Below, one piece after another: positions 45,276 to 58,086 of a stretch of DNA of 64,000 bases; the first letter of the stretch is position 1; each line of letters begins with the position of its first letter. A program made the position numbers and the translations under genes. The notes beneath the pieces were generated by a model. That model was not told where the DNA came from. It did not search any database and saw nothing but the letters and a program-made list of their open reading frames with translations. Source of the stretch: Larix kaempferi (taxonomy: Eukaryota; Streptophyta; Pinopsida; Pinales; Pinaceae); contig BSBM01000597.1 of the NCBI GenBank assembly GCA_027924585.1, positions 6,710,501 through 6,774,500 on the forward strand, given 5' to 3'.

Positions 45276-47340
45276 TGGCTATGAACAGAAGTAGGACAAC
45301 TTTAACTAGATTCGCAACCGTTAGGCACGGGATTTACGCATTGGTAAACCGACTTTGATTAACAGTCAGTAATTAGACTTGCAGAGGTCTCTTTTATTAT
45401 TAGTTTTCATAATGCAACACATATATCTGACATATAACAACCAATCGACTTCCATTGAGGTCGTCATTGGCAAATGAATAAGCACAAATTCAACTATACA
45501 ACAGTACGTTGACTTCCAGAGAAAATATACACAAAAATTTTAGGCAAGCAAATTCACAAATTGAATGTATATATTTATTTATACTCCAGTTTAACTGGTG
45601 ACCTCGAAAACGATGTTCTTCAACTGCGGTTTACCATAGTTCGACATCCTTGCAAAGAATATAAGCAGAGTCTTAACACCAATTTAATTCTCTATAACTA
45701 ACTGTAGACGGAAATCGTTTGGTAAAGGATCGAGGTAGGTAGACGGTACGAAAAATCCGTAAATCCATTATATATAATATCATTGCTTTGTGATATCTCA
45801 CATAGAATAAATCTCTATATAAATTATATTTACAAATTAAATAGTTTATAATCATCTGTATAAGACCGATCTCAAACAAATTAAAATATTGCTAAGATCG
45901 GTCAAATATCTGATCTATATTCAACTTTTATTACTCTGTAAAAACCGGATATTTTAATTTGACCAAATCGATACCATGATCGCTCAACGTATACATACAT
46001 AAGAATAACCGCAAACCACTATTCTTTTAATGTATTTAACATTAATATGCAACTGATACGACATCAGTATGTTTTACTTCATACATTAAGAGAAAGAGAA
46101 ACAATGAATAATCCTCTTGGGATGCTTTTAGCATAATTATGAAACCAAAAAAAAACGAGGCCAATAATGCTCATTGCATATTTTTTATATTTTAAGAAAA
46201 GAGCATTAGGCTATGCCATTGTTAATTTATCCATAAGAACCATCTAATCAAAATACTTTCTAACATTAAGAAAAATATTATTAAACACATACAAGATAAA
46301 ATTTAAATATTTACTGGAAAAATTGGGGAAAACATTTGGAATAGATAAGTTCCTCCCAATCATAGAAGATGACAGCCAACCCGCTAGCTCAACTGCATCT
46401 CCGAGCTGAATCACCACCATAAAAAACTGAACTAGCTAAGCAAATATGAACACAACACTCTCTTTATGAGATTCTGTAGTAGATCTAATAATGGACTTTC
46501 AATAGAAAAGGAGAAATACTCAACAACTTTCCCTCATAGAAACAATCCCTCCATGCACTACACAACATCTTGTGCAGTTTTTGCCCAGGTCTTGTGTTAT
46601 CTCAATCAAATCTCAAGCAATATCTTGATCCCTATAATTTTGGATCTTATCTAGTTGTTAAGTTTTTAACTTAGATTTGATTGATAGAAAATCTCTTGCT
46701 TGCTATACACTTGTTCATTGTTTCATGGTGGTGTCCCCTCTTTCAACTCATTATTCCAAGTGACTTTTTTTTTATTAATAATTGTTTTGTAAATATTCAA
46801 TCACATCACATGTGAGTATTTGAGTTTTATAACTCTTTTTACAAATAATAATTGTTTTGAAAGTATTTCAAAAATACTTAAATTTTAAGAACCATCATTC
46901 AATAAATTTAATTTGGTTTTTCAATAATTAAAGTGCAGTCTAATCACACATGTCTTTTGTTTAAATGGGCATATCCATAATATAGTATCTTATATATAGG
47001 TATAAAGTAGGAGTCCATATTGTATATATACAAAAATCATACTTATAATACCAATTGTATTCATACAAGAATTCAAAACTATGTTGATGTCAGGAACCAA
47101 TGCATTTCTTATTATTAAAGAAATTGAGAACACACTTATCATGATGGATTTTAGTAGTGTTGGAAACTTTTCCAACAAAGGATTAAGCTGATAGCAATTA
47201 TCATATCATATACTTTAGATATCTTACCACAATGTCTTAATATTCATTATTCAAGTTTGTATTTAACTTTATGAGGTTTGGTAGTAGTTTCCAATGGTTC
47301 TCCAACATCTTCCATGACCAGCAAGCTTGGAAATTCATTT
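45276..47340. other. Spacer, no gene seen
   Basis: AT-rich, continuing the sequence interrupted at 38919. Short frames only. Confidence 0.4.
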
Positions 47341-47545
47341 TATGTAGTTAAGTAACTTAATTATTAACAATATTGCAACATCTTACAATTATATTACAAG
47401 TATAGTTCAAACGATAAGCCATATCATTATCTTAATATTAAGACACATTTATTATTAATTGGTAAATACCTCACAATCATATTTCAAATGATAAGCGACG
47501 TCATTGTCTTAATATTAACATAAATTTATTATTAATTTGTAAACA
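47341..47545. repeat. Imperfect direct duplication, ~85 bp x 2
   Basis: Both copies share AT(A/C)AT..CAAA(C/T)GATAAGC, CATTATCTTAATATTAA and TTTATTATTAATT(G/T)GTAAA(T/C)ACCTCA. Confidence 0.7.
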
Positions 47546-47558
47546 CCTCAAAGTTTTT

Positions 47559-47698
47559 TATTTTCAAACTAAACAACAAAATTGATAATGATAACATAGA
47601 ATATAAATGAAATGATCGAAAAATGTATTATTTTCAAACTAAACAACAAAATTGATAATGATAACATAGAATATAAATGAAATGATCGAAAAATGTAT
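47559..47698. repeat. Perfect tandem duplication, 70 bp x 2
   Basis: TTATTTTCAAACTAAACAAC through ATCGAAAAATGTA is repeated without a difference at a period of 70, followed by partial copies of ATAGAATATAAATGAAATGAT. A recent event. Confidence 0.95.
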
Positions 47699-48234
47699 AA
47701 TAACATTATAGAATATAAATGAAATGATGAATAATAAATAGAAAAATAGTAAAAAAATGTCCAAAATGGAGATCCAATGATAGATAATAAATGGAAAGAT
47801 AGTAACAAAATTTCAAAATAAAAGTTCAATAATAGATAATAAATAAATAAATAAAAATAATAGATAATAGATAATAAATAAACAAAAGTGTCCAAACTGA
47901 AGGTCCATAATAGGACTTGCCCAGAGTCTTGAATTTTATAAGTGATAGATAATACTTAAGAAATGACTCTATTAAAGAGTATATAGATAATAGTATGGTA
48001 TGGTTATAGGGAGTGGAAATGATGATAACTAGTTAATTATTTAGAATTGTATAAAAAGTTTATTAAGTGTAGAATAATTAATTATGTTTTTAGTATATAA
48101 TTTTTAATTGAATAAAAAATTTATTTAATATAAAACATTTAATTATGGTTTTTTGACTGTATAGTTTGAAATTGAAATTGGATGAAAAAATCATTATTAA
48201 GTATTATTAAATATAGAATAGAAAATACTAACTT

Positions 48235-48440
48235 TTCCTTATAGAAAAGGAACATTAAAAAACAATTACAAGGAAGATTAGAGACAAATTTTTAAGTAAG
48301 ATAATATGAATGCATTATTTAAATATGTTCATTTAAATGTTCTCTAAATACAATTATATTATAAGGAAGATTAGGAACAAATTTTTAAATAAGATAATAT
48401 GACTAAATTGTTTAAATATATTGATTTAAATGTTCTCTTT
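48235..48440. repeat. Imperfect tandem duplication, ~107 bp x 2
   Basis: AAGGAAGATTAG(A/G)(G/A)ACAAATTTTTAA, GATAATATGA and GATTTAAATGTTCTCT-type blocks recur in the same order. Confidence 0.75.
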
Positions 48441-48529
48441 TAACTATGGAAATGACATTGGCTTTAGCTTTCTATTATAAGAAAGGTGGATAGACATAGC
48501 CATAACAACTTTAATGCAGTAAGGTAAAT

Positions 48530-48640
48530 TATATTGATATAATGTAAATAGAATAGGCATTACATTGATATAATGTTTACATACAGAGCAGATATAACAT
48601 TGATATAATGTTTACATAGAGAGTACTGAGGTAGGTGAGT
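48530..48640. repeat. Short tandem repeat around ATTGATATAATGTTTACATA
   Basis: Two nearly identical ~45-bp copies plus a third, weaker one upstream. Confidence 0.8.
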
Positions 48641-49589
48641 CTCATAATAATATTGGTATATGTGTATGGGTAAAAATATATATTATAATAATAATTTACT
48701 TTATTTTTTTTCTTTCAGTAGATTAAATTAACTGGTGCGGGCCTGAAGGCTAAGGCTTCTCAAGAGTACAGGTCATGGAGTGGATCCAAGGTGGGGATGG
48801 CCACAGCCGACCACCCCATAATAATAATAATTTAAAGAAGGTGTTGGCGAGAGCTTGTTTATGAAGCGGCTCTCGGCCAGAGCTTACTATCGTTCCCATT
48901 TTGAAGGTTTATTTATTTAAAGATTTCATTAATGAATTGCTAGGTTCTTTCTTAATGAATTGCTAGGTTCTTTCTTTCTCTATTTTGTTCAATGAATGCT
49001 AAATTCTTTGACATACTTCCATTACGCAAACACTTGTTATATATTTTGCTATTTTTAAAACATGTCAATACGGCACGACATCTTACGAAAAATACATGTT
49101 ATATGTTTTCCTGTTTTTTTTTAAATGGGTTGTATATTTTGCTCCTGCGTGCTCGACTGATTTTGTCCCGAGTGACGTCAATTGGTACGTCTACATAACT
49201 CAGATCCTTGACAGCTTGCCCAGGGTTGAAATCCCCGAAGATCCGTTCCATCGTGGAGAACCCGATTTGGATTTGTTTTAAAATATGTCAATCATAAATT
49301 CGTTAGTGTGCAAATTCCAATACTGCTGTGAAATAATCCAATGACCACAATTACTTGGCTGCCAAATTACCCAATTATCACAATTACGTCTTTCGAATTA
49401 TAATTTTAACAATAAGAAATTAATTTAAAACTTAAATCTTAAATCTTACATTTCAATTACTTAGCTATTTTATTTTTATTTATTAATATATATACAATGA
49501 TTCTTAAATTGTTTGGGATGTCGTCGCTTAACTAAGTCACCTCTAAAAAGAATTGAACTCAACCTTAATCAAGTGAACTAGCCAGAATT

Positions 49590-50160
49590 AACTTTTTTTT
49601 TTAATTTTTTTTAATTTAATATATAATTTTTTTTTAGTATTGTATTTATATTATAAATAAAATGAGTAAATATATTTACAATTTAAAATATTGTATATTT
49701 ATTATTTCAAAGATATTTAACATATTTTAAAAAGAATTAATCAAAGTAATTAATGTGAGGTTTATATATAGTTAATTATCATAAATGAAATTTAGACATA
49801 AAATTATATTTTAATGCTAATTGAATAATTAGTGTTGATTCAAGTTCTTGAAATTCTATTCATTATTGAATTGTCTATTAACAACACTCTCTTTGTTTTT
49901 ATTAGACTTATTTTATATTTCAAATTTTCTTTAATATCAAAAGGTCATAATGATGATGAGTTGAAAGATGAAGAGCCATCAAACTCTTCTATATATTGTT
50001 TATGTTCTTAAAATGAAAAGGATTTTCCGTAATATAGTAAAAAGTATTTAATAGAGAAGCAACCAAAATGAAATCTTTAATATAATCCTAGATTTAGTTG
50101 TAGATGCTTCTCTAAATTATTATGATGAACTAGAACGCTATGATGTTTTATTATTTTACT
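49590..50160 (+). repeat. Dispersed repeat, copy 2
   Basis: Diverged partner of 34200-34680 in the same orientation, ending CTTCTCTAAATTATTATGATGAACTAGAA and TGTTTTATTA. Nature unknown. Confidence 0.6.
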
Positions 50161-51370
50161 ACTAGTTTCGGCATTGTATTTGACATTACTATTTTTCGTC
50201 AAAATTTCAATGTACATGTGATGGCATCATTCGGTTGTCGAAATCCCAACAAAATTAGAGAACCACACCAGAGGGTAAATAGATCCAACTATCCTTGTAA
50301 TCATCAAAATTCTAACAATGACAAGCCAACTTTATAGAAAGATTCCTGAGTTGTAGGAATCATTTACACATATCAAATTAATGAAATCAATGTGTTTTGT
50401 CTCCAAGTATCAGGTGTTATTCCATCTGTGTTAATTTATTGATGTGCGGGTTTTAATATGGGCGTGATTGAAGATTTCAATGTATAATAATTTGAATTAA
50501 TCATGGCTCTGCATGAATACCCTGGACTATCAGAGAAGTCATGTTTGTGATTATTTAATTGTTTAATTGAAGTGTTGTATGTGTATGAAAATTACTGTAA
50601 TAGCAATTATAAAATGAAGTGGGGACATAATCGAACCCAATGCATACAGGTGCACATGTTGTGTTGGGTCTTTTTATGTAACACAAGTTGTTTTTGCACA
50701 AGTAACATCTAATCAATGACCCGGGTATCAATGGGATTTGAGCCTGTGAATTTCTTCTAGGTCTCAAGGGGTCTCTTTTGTCCTTGTATCTTCTGTTCGA
50801 TCCATTGTTGAGTAGTGTAGGTAGACTGAGATCGAGAGCTCCATGTTCTCCTGTGGTGTTGTATGGGATTTTGTTGAATTCAATAAAAAATTTCATGAGT
50901 TTCGAAATCTTGACATCTTGTCGGCAATTGCTATCGCCTACCACAATGTTTCTATGTTTCGCGTATGTGAAATTTCTCCCAAATTTTTTTTTCTTTATGA
51001 AACATAACAGAAAACTATAACAGCAGTATACTCAAAAATAGAAAACTTAACTAAGTACTACTTGAGTTTCCTTTCAGCATGGGTGAGATCCTTGGGGAGT
51101 TTTTCTTACTTAGCTTCGGCTAAGGCATTGATAACTTTGTTTTGACAGCCGCAAAGGGAGAGGAGGGGATGATCCTTAGAGTTGTATTAAAATAAAAAGG
51201 TCAAGTTGCAAGTTCTAAAGTCTTTCAAAGAAAGTAAGGTATGATGCAATCCTACGAAAAAAGATCTCTACTAACCTTGTTGGACCATATTTTCCTAAGT
51301 TTTAAATGGTTTATCTAAGAAAAGGTTGCCCGACCCTTAATTATAAAGATCAAGTTTTAAATACTAAATT
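50161..51370. other. Spacer, no supported gene
   Basis: A minus-strand frame of 129 codons (50555-50944) has no recognisable motif. On the minus strand TGGGTTCGATTATG (near 50637) looks like a B box, but no A box pairs with it. Confidence 0.35.
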
Positions 51371-52270
51371 TTTCCATGTCAAGATGCTAGCTATAAGTCT
51401 TGGACCTCGATAAAAGTTTTTATACGACTCCAAGACAACATACTAACCTTTTAAGGTTTTGTAGGAAAACAACACGGTCATCCACTTGTCCTAGAGAGTT
51501 ACTACAGCTACTTGATTCACTGTACCAGTTGCCCACTGATATTGCGACAGTCCTTTCACTTCATTACTTGTCAGTAGAGAGTTACTCACATTCAAGAGGG
51601 GATAACTTCCTCGAGTTGCCCACTTTCATCAGACTATAATGAGGGTTTGGAAAAAGGGGGTTTTGGCTCCGAGGAGTCATACCCTTCTGGTGCAAAATAA
51701 CAAGATACGAAAGTATGAGTCTTGAGGTGTTTGTTCTATGGTGAAAGAGGGTTACACAAGAAAAATCCCGACCAACACTTCAGCTCGGCTCGAAGCATCC
51801 AACACAACTACGGTTCTCGAATCATCTAACAGCAGTTCACTTTCACTACAAGGTAAATTGAAACCCTGTAAGTTATTTCTTTTTAAGAGTACAAGCATTT
51901 TAATAACCACTCGGTATAGTAGTTTAAATCCATTACGTCAATCGTGCAGGTACTGGTGTAGGGCCCCTCTCGTTGAGTCCTCACGGACTGAACTTGAAAC
52001 TTAACAACTTGATACAAACATATTAGCTATCATTATTTACAGGAAAGATAAAATAAATAAATGAATACTTAGAAAATTAAAACAAAACATAACCTGTCAA
52101 CCGATTCATCTTGTCCACTGTTGTTCACGTCTTCCATAGGATCCCTCCAACAAAGCTCGTTTGAACCATAGGAGAAGCAACCGTTAGCTTCGCCACCCAA
52201 CCATAGGATCATGCCTTCAGTCGCATGGCCACCCCCGAGCTTTGGGTTGTAGAGCTCACACACAACAATT
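51370..52270 (-). other. Possible exons of an unidentified minus-strand gene
   Basis: Three exon-like minus-strand blocks: near 52263-52098 a frame ending SNELCWRDPMEDVNNSGQDE and SVDR before ACAG|GTTATG; near 51868-51755, after TTACAG, the frame GFNLPCSESELLLDDSRTVV closing at TAA; near 51550-51450 ERTVAISVGNWYSESSSCSN and onwards to LKR. Composition is less AT-rich here. The plus strand is also open over 51738-52004, so this may be chance. Confidence 0.2.
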
Positions 52271-52834
52271 CGAGAAACTCAACTTGGGTTTCCCCCCCAT
52301 TGAAATTTCCATCCAAACCCTCAACAGCAGCAAGTCATGAGGCAATTCAAAATTACGATAATCATCTAGGATCTGGGTCCTTTTCCCATTCTCAAAGCCT
52401 TCCTTTTAAAGGAACATTCCATGCGACACATGTTGCTTCATGCATAAATACATATTTTATTAAATTTCCAATTTAATAATACTCACCCATCCATGTGTCA
52501 GTTTTTCTAGGAGTTGCACCAACATTCCTAAGTTTGCTCATGTTTGTACCCTAGATATTTTACTTAACTCCTAGTTTTGAGGTGTAGGTGGAGTTGAGTA
52601 GGTGTCCATGCTTAGGATTCTACTTTGCTCCTAAAATAAAGATTTATATTATTTTAAATGCTCAAAATATTCTTTTATGTGCAAATGCCTAAATAACACT
52701 TAATATTATTTAAATGCCAAAGTAATCATTTATGTGCAAATGCCTAAAGTACTCAAATGCATTTCTAAGTAATGTTCTAGGTGCAAACTTATATGTTTTT
52801 ATGCAGTTAAGTTCAACAACCATTTTCACTAGGA

Positions 52835-53010
52835 CCCCAGTGTTGCGCCGTTGGGCTTCCCTGTTCCTTAATTTCATTTCCCCGACATGGACCATTCCAT
52901 TGGGTCCAGTCATTCGTAGTTTCCATTCTTCGGCAAGGTACCACATCATTGGGTCCTTGTGTCCACTCTTTCCGTTCTCGATAGGGTACCGCACCGTCGG
53001 GCCCTTCTGT
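52835..53010. repeat. GC-rich tandem repeat, ~50 bp x 4
   Basis: On the minus strand four units begin GGGCCCGACGGTGCGGTACC, GGACCCAATGATGTGGTACC, GGACCCAATGGAATGGTCC and AAGCCCAACGGCGCAACAC, each followed by a GAA(T/C)GGAAA-like purine-rich half. The open frames over it on both strands follow from the repeat. Confidence 0.7.
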
Positions 53011-56000
53011 CGTCATCCTTTCATTTTGACTCGCGGGAACTTCATGTAGGGATTTCAGGAGCTGTTACCTTCTATCCTCCGTCTACACGCTATTAGGGAC
53101 TAATGGCGCTGAGGAGTGAGTCTGCTCTCACTGCGTGCCCCCCAACTCATACGTGACCAGCTCCTTTGTGGCCCACCTCATACGCCCTCACGCTTTCCTC
53201 TTGAGCAAGCGAATCAGTGCTTATCTGCTCATGCGTGGTATTCCGTCGGAAGTCGACATTATTGTCGCTCTTCCCATGTGTGATTTATCCGTACTCTACG
53301 GCCCTTCAATTCCTTTGTGTGTCCGTCGGTGAACTGTTTCACCTATCACTACACACATTTCTCACAAACATATCTTAGTAGTATTGTCCTCAATTATCAT
53401 AATTTGATTCATCAATCTGCTACTCTGTTAAGCATTTATATTTTACTCATAACATCATACATTCTTCTAATTAACAAGATGTTTCATCAAATGTACTTCT
53501 TTTGTTCTCATCACATAATTGATCATACAGTTGGTCGTTAAGCATCATTTGCATACACATGTAACACATTTTCATAATCAAGCTAATCATTAAGCAACAT
53601 GCAATTATTCATTTAATCCAACTATCCAACTCCACATAATATCAAGGGGTCATTTTATTAATGTTTCAATCAATCGGGTCACTCAATAGGTGCCTCAAGG
53701 TCTGCAGTAGTCTAGGGGCACTACAACTGGCGAGTTCCACAACCAAAAGTAGGTTTCCTCGGCTTCCTGGTAAGCAACACATCAACTCGTGTTCCTATCT
53801 TTTGTTGAAAGGGAATCTCAGGAGCTATACATCTTTGTTGAAGTCTACGTTCTGAATACCAGACTTCTCCTGGCCCCCTTGTGAGGTCTAAAGATTTTCA
53901 CCTATCAATAGGGTTATTAATTTGTAATATAATGAATTGGCCCTTTTTAGTAGGGAGATACTCTAATTTTGTAAGGTATTAAGTGACAATCCTCAGATCT
54001 GAGCCACTCTGGAGTTTTTCCAGTGAAAAAGAGGCTGGCGACAGTTTTATGGCTATAAACTGTATACCAAGAGACTCATAGGAATTTCTATCTCTGTAAA
54101 TAAAGTTAAAAGGGATTTTAATCACTGCTCCTGATAGCTTACTTCCGTAGTCATATCCTCAAAATACTGAAGGTTAATATCTCTACAATAGTGTTTGTGA
54201 CTAAAATGGAGCCATGGTCTTTTGCAAGCAATGTTTGTCTTTTCACTTTCAACTAGTATTTTGTTATTGGGTAGTATCGTTAAACATATACCTTTACCAG
54301 TTTCTATAATTAGCATGGATCCCTGTAAATTGTCCAAACTTGATTTCCTGTATCACTTCCCTGTCTAATTATGGTTTAAATCAGTGAAATATTTACACGA
54401 GATTAATAAATAGTTATTCACAAAGTTGAGACGATATATGGCTAATAGATATTAGATATATACAATGCAGTCCTGAGTTGAGCTCAGCTATTAAAATTTA
54501 GATTCGAAATCTGGCTCTGATTCGAAAGAATGGTGATATATATATAAATATGGTGCTTTCATACCTTTAACCCTTAACTAGGACTTACAATAATAAATCT
54601 TTCTTCCTGTGAAGAGTTTTCTGAACAAGGCAATTGGTTTACGGTTACTCTACTATCAACATCTAGATAGGGTTTCTGCGTATCCTTGGAAACCACTGGT
54701 TCACACATTTTTAAATTCTTTTACTTATTGTAAATAGGATTGTACAGAAAGGGAATTTGTATTAACTGAGCATGACTCGCCCTTTAAAACATAAAGCATA
54801 AAAATAATTTTTTAAAACAACTCTGACAGAGATGGGAAGGCTGCGCCTTCTCCCTTACGCGTAGAGTTATACAGCCATGTAAAACCCAACTAAAGGACAC
54901 ATAGTGAAGGGTTTATCTCTTAACACGGACTCTATCCATTTATTAGATGTAGAGACTACATATTATACGCGGAGTATAAATGCTAAAACCCTTGTCGAAA
55001 CCAACGAGAATGCTGGGTTGGCATCTCTCCATTCGATCTATACAACTTACAGCTCCTCTCTATTGAGAAGGTATAGTTCACTATTCTAAAACAGAAAACA
55101 ATAATAATTCCTGTCTCGACCTCATTAGGAAATAAATGCTAAGCCAAGAATATACTGAAATCTGATACTTTCATTCTTTGCTTATTTTTACAGTTACAGG
55201 ATAACCATTACTAAAATAAACTATCAATCTTGTAATATAACAAGCGTATGACTGGCCAATAGAATGAACCTGCTCAACCATAGATAAAAAATATGTATTG
55301 ATCTATAGCTTTGTATATTGCATCAGGACAGACAGACTTTCAGCATTTATGGGACAATCTAAGTTTCTGTCCGTTTTTAGTCATATGTCTAGTGAGGAAT
55401 TTGTATTAGCAAGGACCTGTGATAGCCAAAACTGAATAGGTGATTAAGGTCCAAGTTCCCCAGTCTCGATATATCTGCACATGTTTGCAATGATGCCATG
55501 CTATTTGGTTGAGTTACTTCCTACCTGTTTGGTTGAGTCACTTGCTAGTCAAATTCCATTTTAAAAGTCGTTTTCCTGATCGGGTATAGAGTCTGGAAAT
55601 AGTATAGAATCGTTGATATTTTCTATGCGTTGATCAATTTGTCTTATATCACTTGCATTTTCTTTGGTTAAATTAAATTGTAGGTTAAGCTCTATGTTTT
55701 TCATCTTTTATCAGGAATTTAGAACTCTTTGTCACCATATGTCACACAATCAATGTAGTTTACATAGGAACTCTATGTCATAGAACATCTTATTGTCTAT
55801 TTGTTGCCATTGGCTAAAATACCTTTTCCAAAAAATAATATGTTAACCATCAAAATTTCTTTAAATATTTGCCATATTTTTCCATGTTAAATGTCAAGAC
55901 TTCAACAGCCATTGAATTTGCATTATGATTCTGTATTTTTTTCTTTGGTTAGAAATATTCTTTGCTTTAAAAATGATTTTTATCTACATTTCAGATTCTG

Positions 56001-57251
56001 CTGTAAGAGCTTACATAACCATTACAAAACTATATCTCTGATATAGAGTCCATATTTTCATTAATCGCTGCTAAATTTACCTGCCTGAAGATATGATAGT
56101 AACAAACAAACCTTCATAGTGCTAACAAAAAGTTGAAAGTTGCATTTACACTCATTATTGCTAGGGTCTATTGCACAAGTCACCTCAAAAGCAAATTAAA
56201 CTCGACCATCATAACTATCACCGAAGGCTCACAAACACCTACCTTACACTCTTTGTAACCAAGATTGTGCACCTTGGAACACAACTTCACAATTCAGGAT
56301 CTCACAAACTTTGTGGTAGCTTGGAAACTTAACACTTGCACTTACACAACGTTTACACGGTAGCTTCACTGCTTCACATTTTGTGGTGTAGCAGCTTCAT
56401 ACTCAATATGACTTTAGACTCTCTGCAGCTCCACACACTTCACATTCTATGCCATTTCAAACTCCACATCTTTCAATTTGCATAGTGGGCATAATATTTG
56501 ACAGCTTCACACTTCACGCTCAAAATAGTACTGTGCCTAAACTCTTCTCCATGTTTGATTTTACCAGACATGGTGGAGACCTTAACTGCTTTAAATTAGC
56601 AATTACTTCTCATGGTGCTAATCTATCAAAGTATAAGAGTGCAGGGATCATAAGGCTGCACAAAGTAACAACATCTAAAATGGACAGATGTATCAAATCT
56701 CCATGTAGAATAGAAAAACTAATTATATTTTTTATGGATCATTTTGTGCAAGTAGAAGAAGAGCTGCCTGATCATCTCACCTAGGGGTAATGTGCAATGG
56801 CAATTCTCAAGAAAGGTATGTCCTCATATAGAGGAGCAAATGGACTGGTAGTAATGGCTAGTTGGGGAAAGCTTGTGCACCTTTGTCCCCGGCCATTAGC
56901 CACATCGCCTCCAACCAACACATCCCACTGATTCTAATTCTCATTAGTTACAAAGCAGGTCTAAAATGAATGGACTGGTCCAAGATTACTCTAACGGAAT
57001 TCTCAAAACCAATTATGAAAATCATTGTAAGAAACTGCCATTTTCTAACAGGTCTACACATTGATAGAAGGGAAGTTGTACCTTTGCTGGTAGAAACTAA
57101 ACAATTCTTGATACCAAAATATGCAATCATGGTACAATATTCAATGGACCCAGCAATTGGTCATAAATTGAATTGTGCAACTATGATAAATTGTAAATTG
57201 ACTTGTGAGATCAGCTTAGAGTTTTTCTTGTTGTGGATGTTTGTACTGGAA
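53011..57251. other. Spacer, no gene recognised
   Basis: 53011-53340 is unusually GC-rich for the window. 53640-55200 contains several intron-like TTTTTACAG and GTAAG strings but no exon series I can assemble. The plus frame at 56449-56784 (111 codons) has no recognisable motif. Confidence 0.35.
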
Positions 57252-57360
57252 GTGGTTACGATTGAAATTTACTCGAAGAAGGTTACTGGAAAGTAGCATA
57301 GCAGAGAGTGGTTATGATTGAAATTTACTAGAAGAAGGTTACTGGAAAGTAGGATAGCAG
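57252..57360 (+). repeat. Tandem duplication, 56 bp x 2, before the nicastrin piece
   Basis: GTGGTTACGATTGAAATTTA through GGTTACTGGAAAGTAG.ATAGCAG is repeated with a few changes. A second, looser pair (GTAAATTGACTTGTGAG.. at 57191 and 57543) spans it. Confidence 0.8.
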
Positions 57361-57692
57361 AATTCACCGAGGCTAAACTTATGGCAATTCTTACTGAGGA
57401 CAATTTAGCTTCTTGTGTCATTTAAAGATGTATTATCTCTGTTTTGGATGGTCCTAAGCAATAAATGTATCAAACTCACTCTTTTGACCTCTGAATGATA
57501 AGTTTGTAAAATATGGATTGCCTGACATTATGAACTTGTTGTAAATTGACCTGTGAGGTGGGCTGAGAGTTTTTCTTGCTATGGATGTTTATCAAGGCTA
57601 TGCAAAGTCTTACAATTTATCAATTCTTGGTTTGGTAAATTTGTGTGGTATGTTGCACATTTGTTGACTGTTCATATGTTTCACTTCTGCAG

Positions 57693-57814
57693 CTGGTATT
57701 TTTAGTTGTCACACGGGGGAAGCATTGGGTTATCTTGGCAGTCGACGATTTCTTGCAGAACTTACCTCTGGTGCAAATTCAGTTAATGGCCTTATTAGTG
57801 CATTGATTGACCAG
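57693..57814 (+). pseudogene. Nicastrin pseudogene exon 1 of the fragment
   Basis: After a TTCTGCAG acceptor the first codons read LVFLVV, then the frame shifts by one near 57711 to GEALGYLGSRRFLAELTSGA and on to ALIDQ, followed by GTACTA. The shift lies in the central strand of the peptidase-like fold. Confidence 0.8.
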
Positions 57815-58014
57815 GTACTACTGCTAACATGACTTTTTTTAACTGAAATGTAGTCATCTCTAGCTGATTGAGGTTATAAGCTTGGATAGTTCATATCTTT
57901 CTCTCCACATGGTTATTGTTTTAAAAAAAGTTCACACAATTTTTGTGCATATTGATTTCAAGAGAGCCTTTTTTGGCATTCTGCTGCATTAATTATTTTC
58001 CTCCTTATGCATAG

Positions 58015-58086
58015 GTAGTGGAAGTTGGTTCTATTGGAAAAGCTATGATGGAGGGAGTTCCTACATTCTTTGCACACACTCAACAG
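58015..58086 (+). pseudogene. Nicastrin pseudogene exon 2
   Basis: 24 open codons, VVEVGSIGKAMMEGVPTFFA then HTQQ, between GCATAG and GTGGGT. Phase 0 on both sides, undamaged. Confidence 0.85.

Noticed and set aside
47569-47895. Minus-strand 108-codon hydrophobic frame resembling a membrane protein
   Set aside because: It is produced by the 70-bp tandem repeat and AT-rich sequence (Tyr, Ile, Leu, Phe codons only).
50630-50650. tRNA gene or SINE from a GGTTCGATT box on the minus strand
   Set aside because: No A box at the right distance and no cloverleaf could be drawn.
56449-56784. 111-codon frame as an upstream nicastrin exon
   Set aside because: No similarity to nicastrin and no suitable splice junctions.
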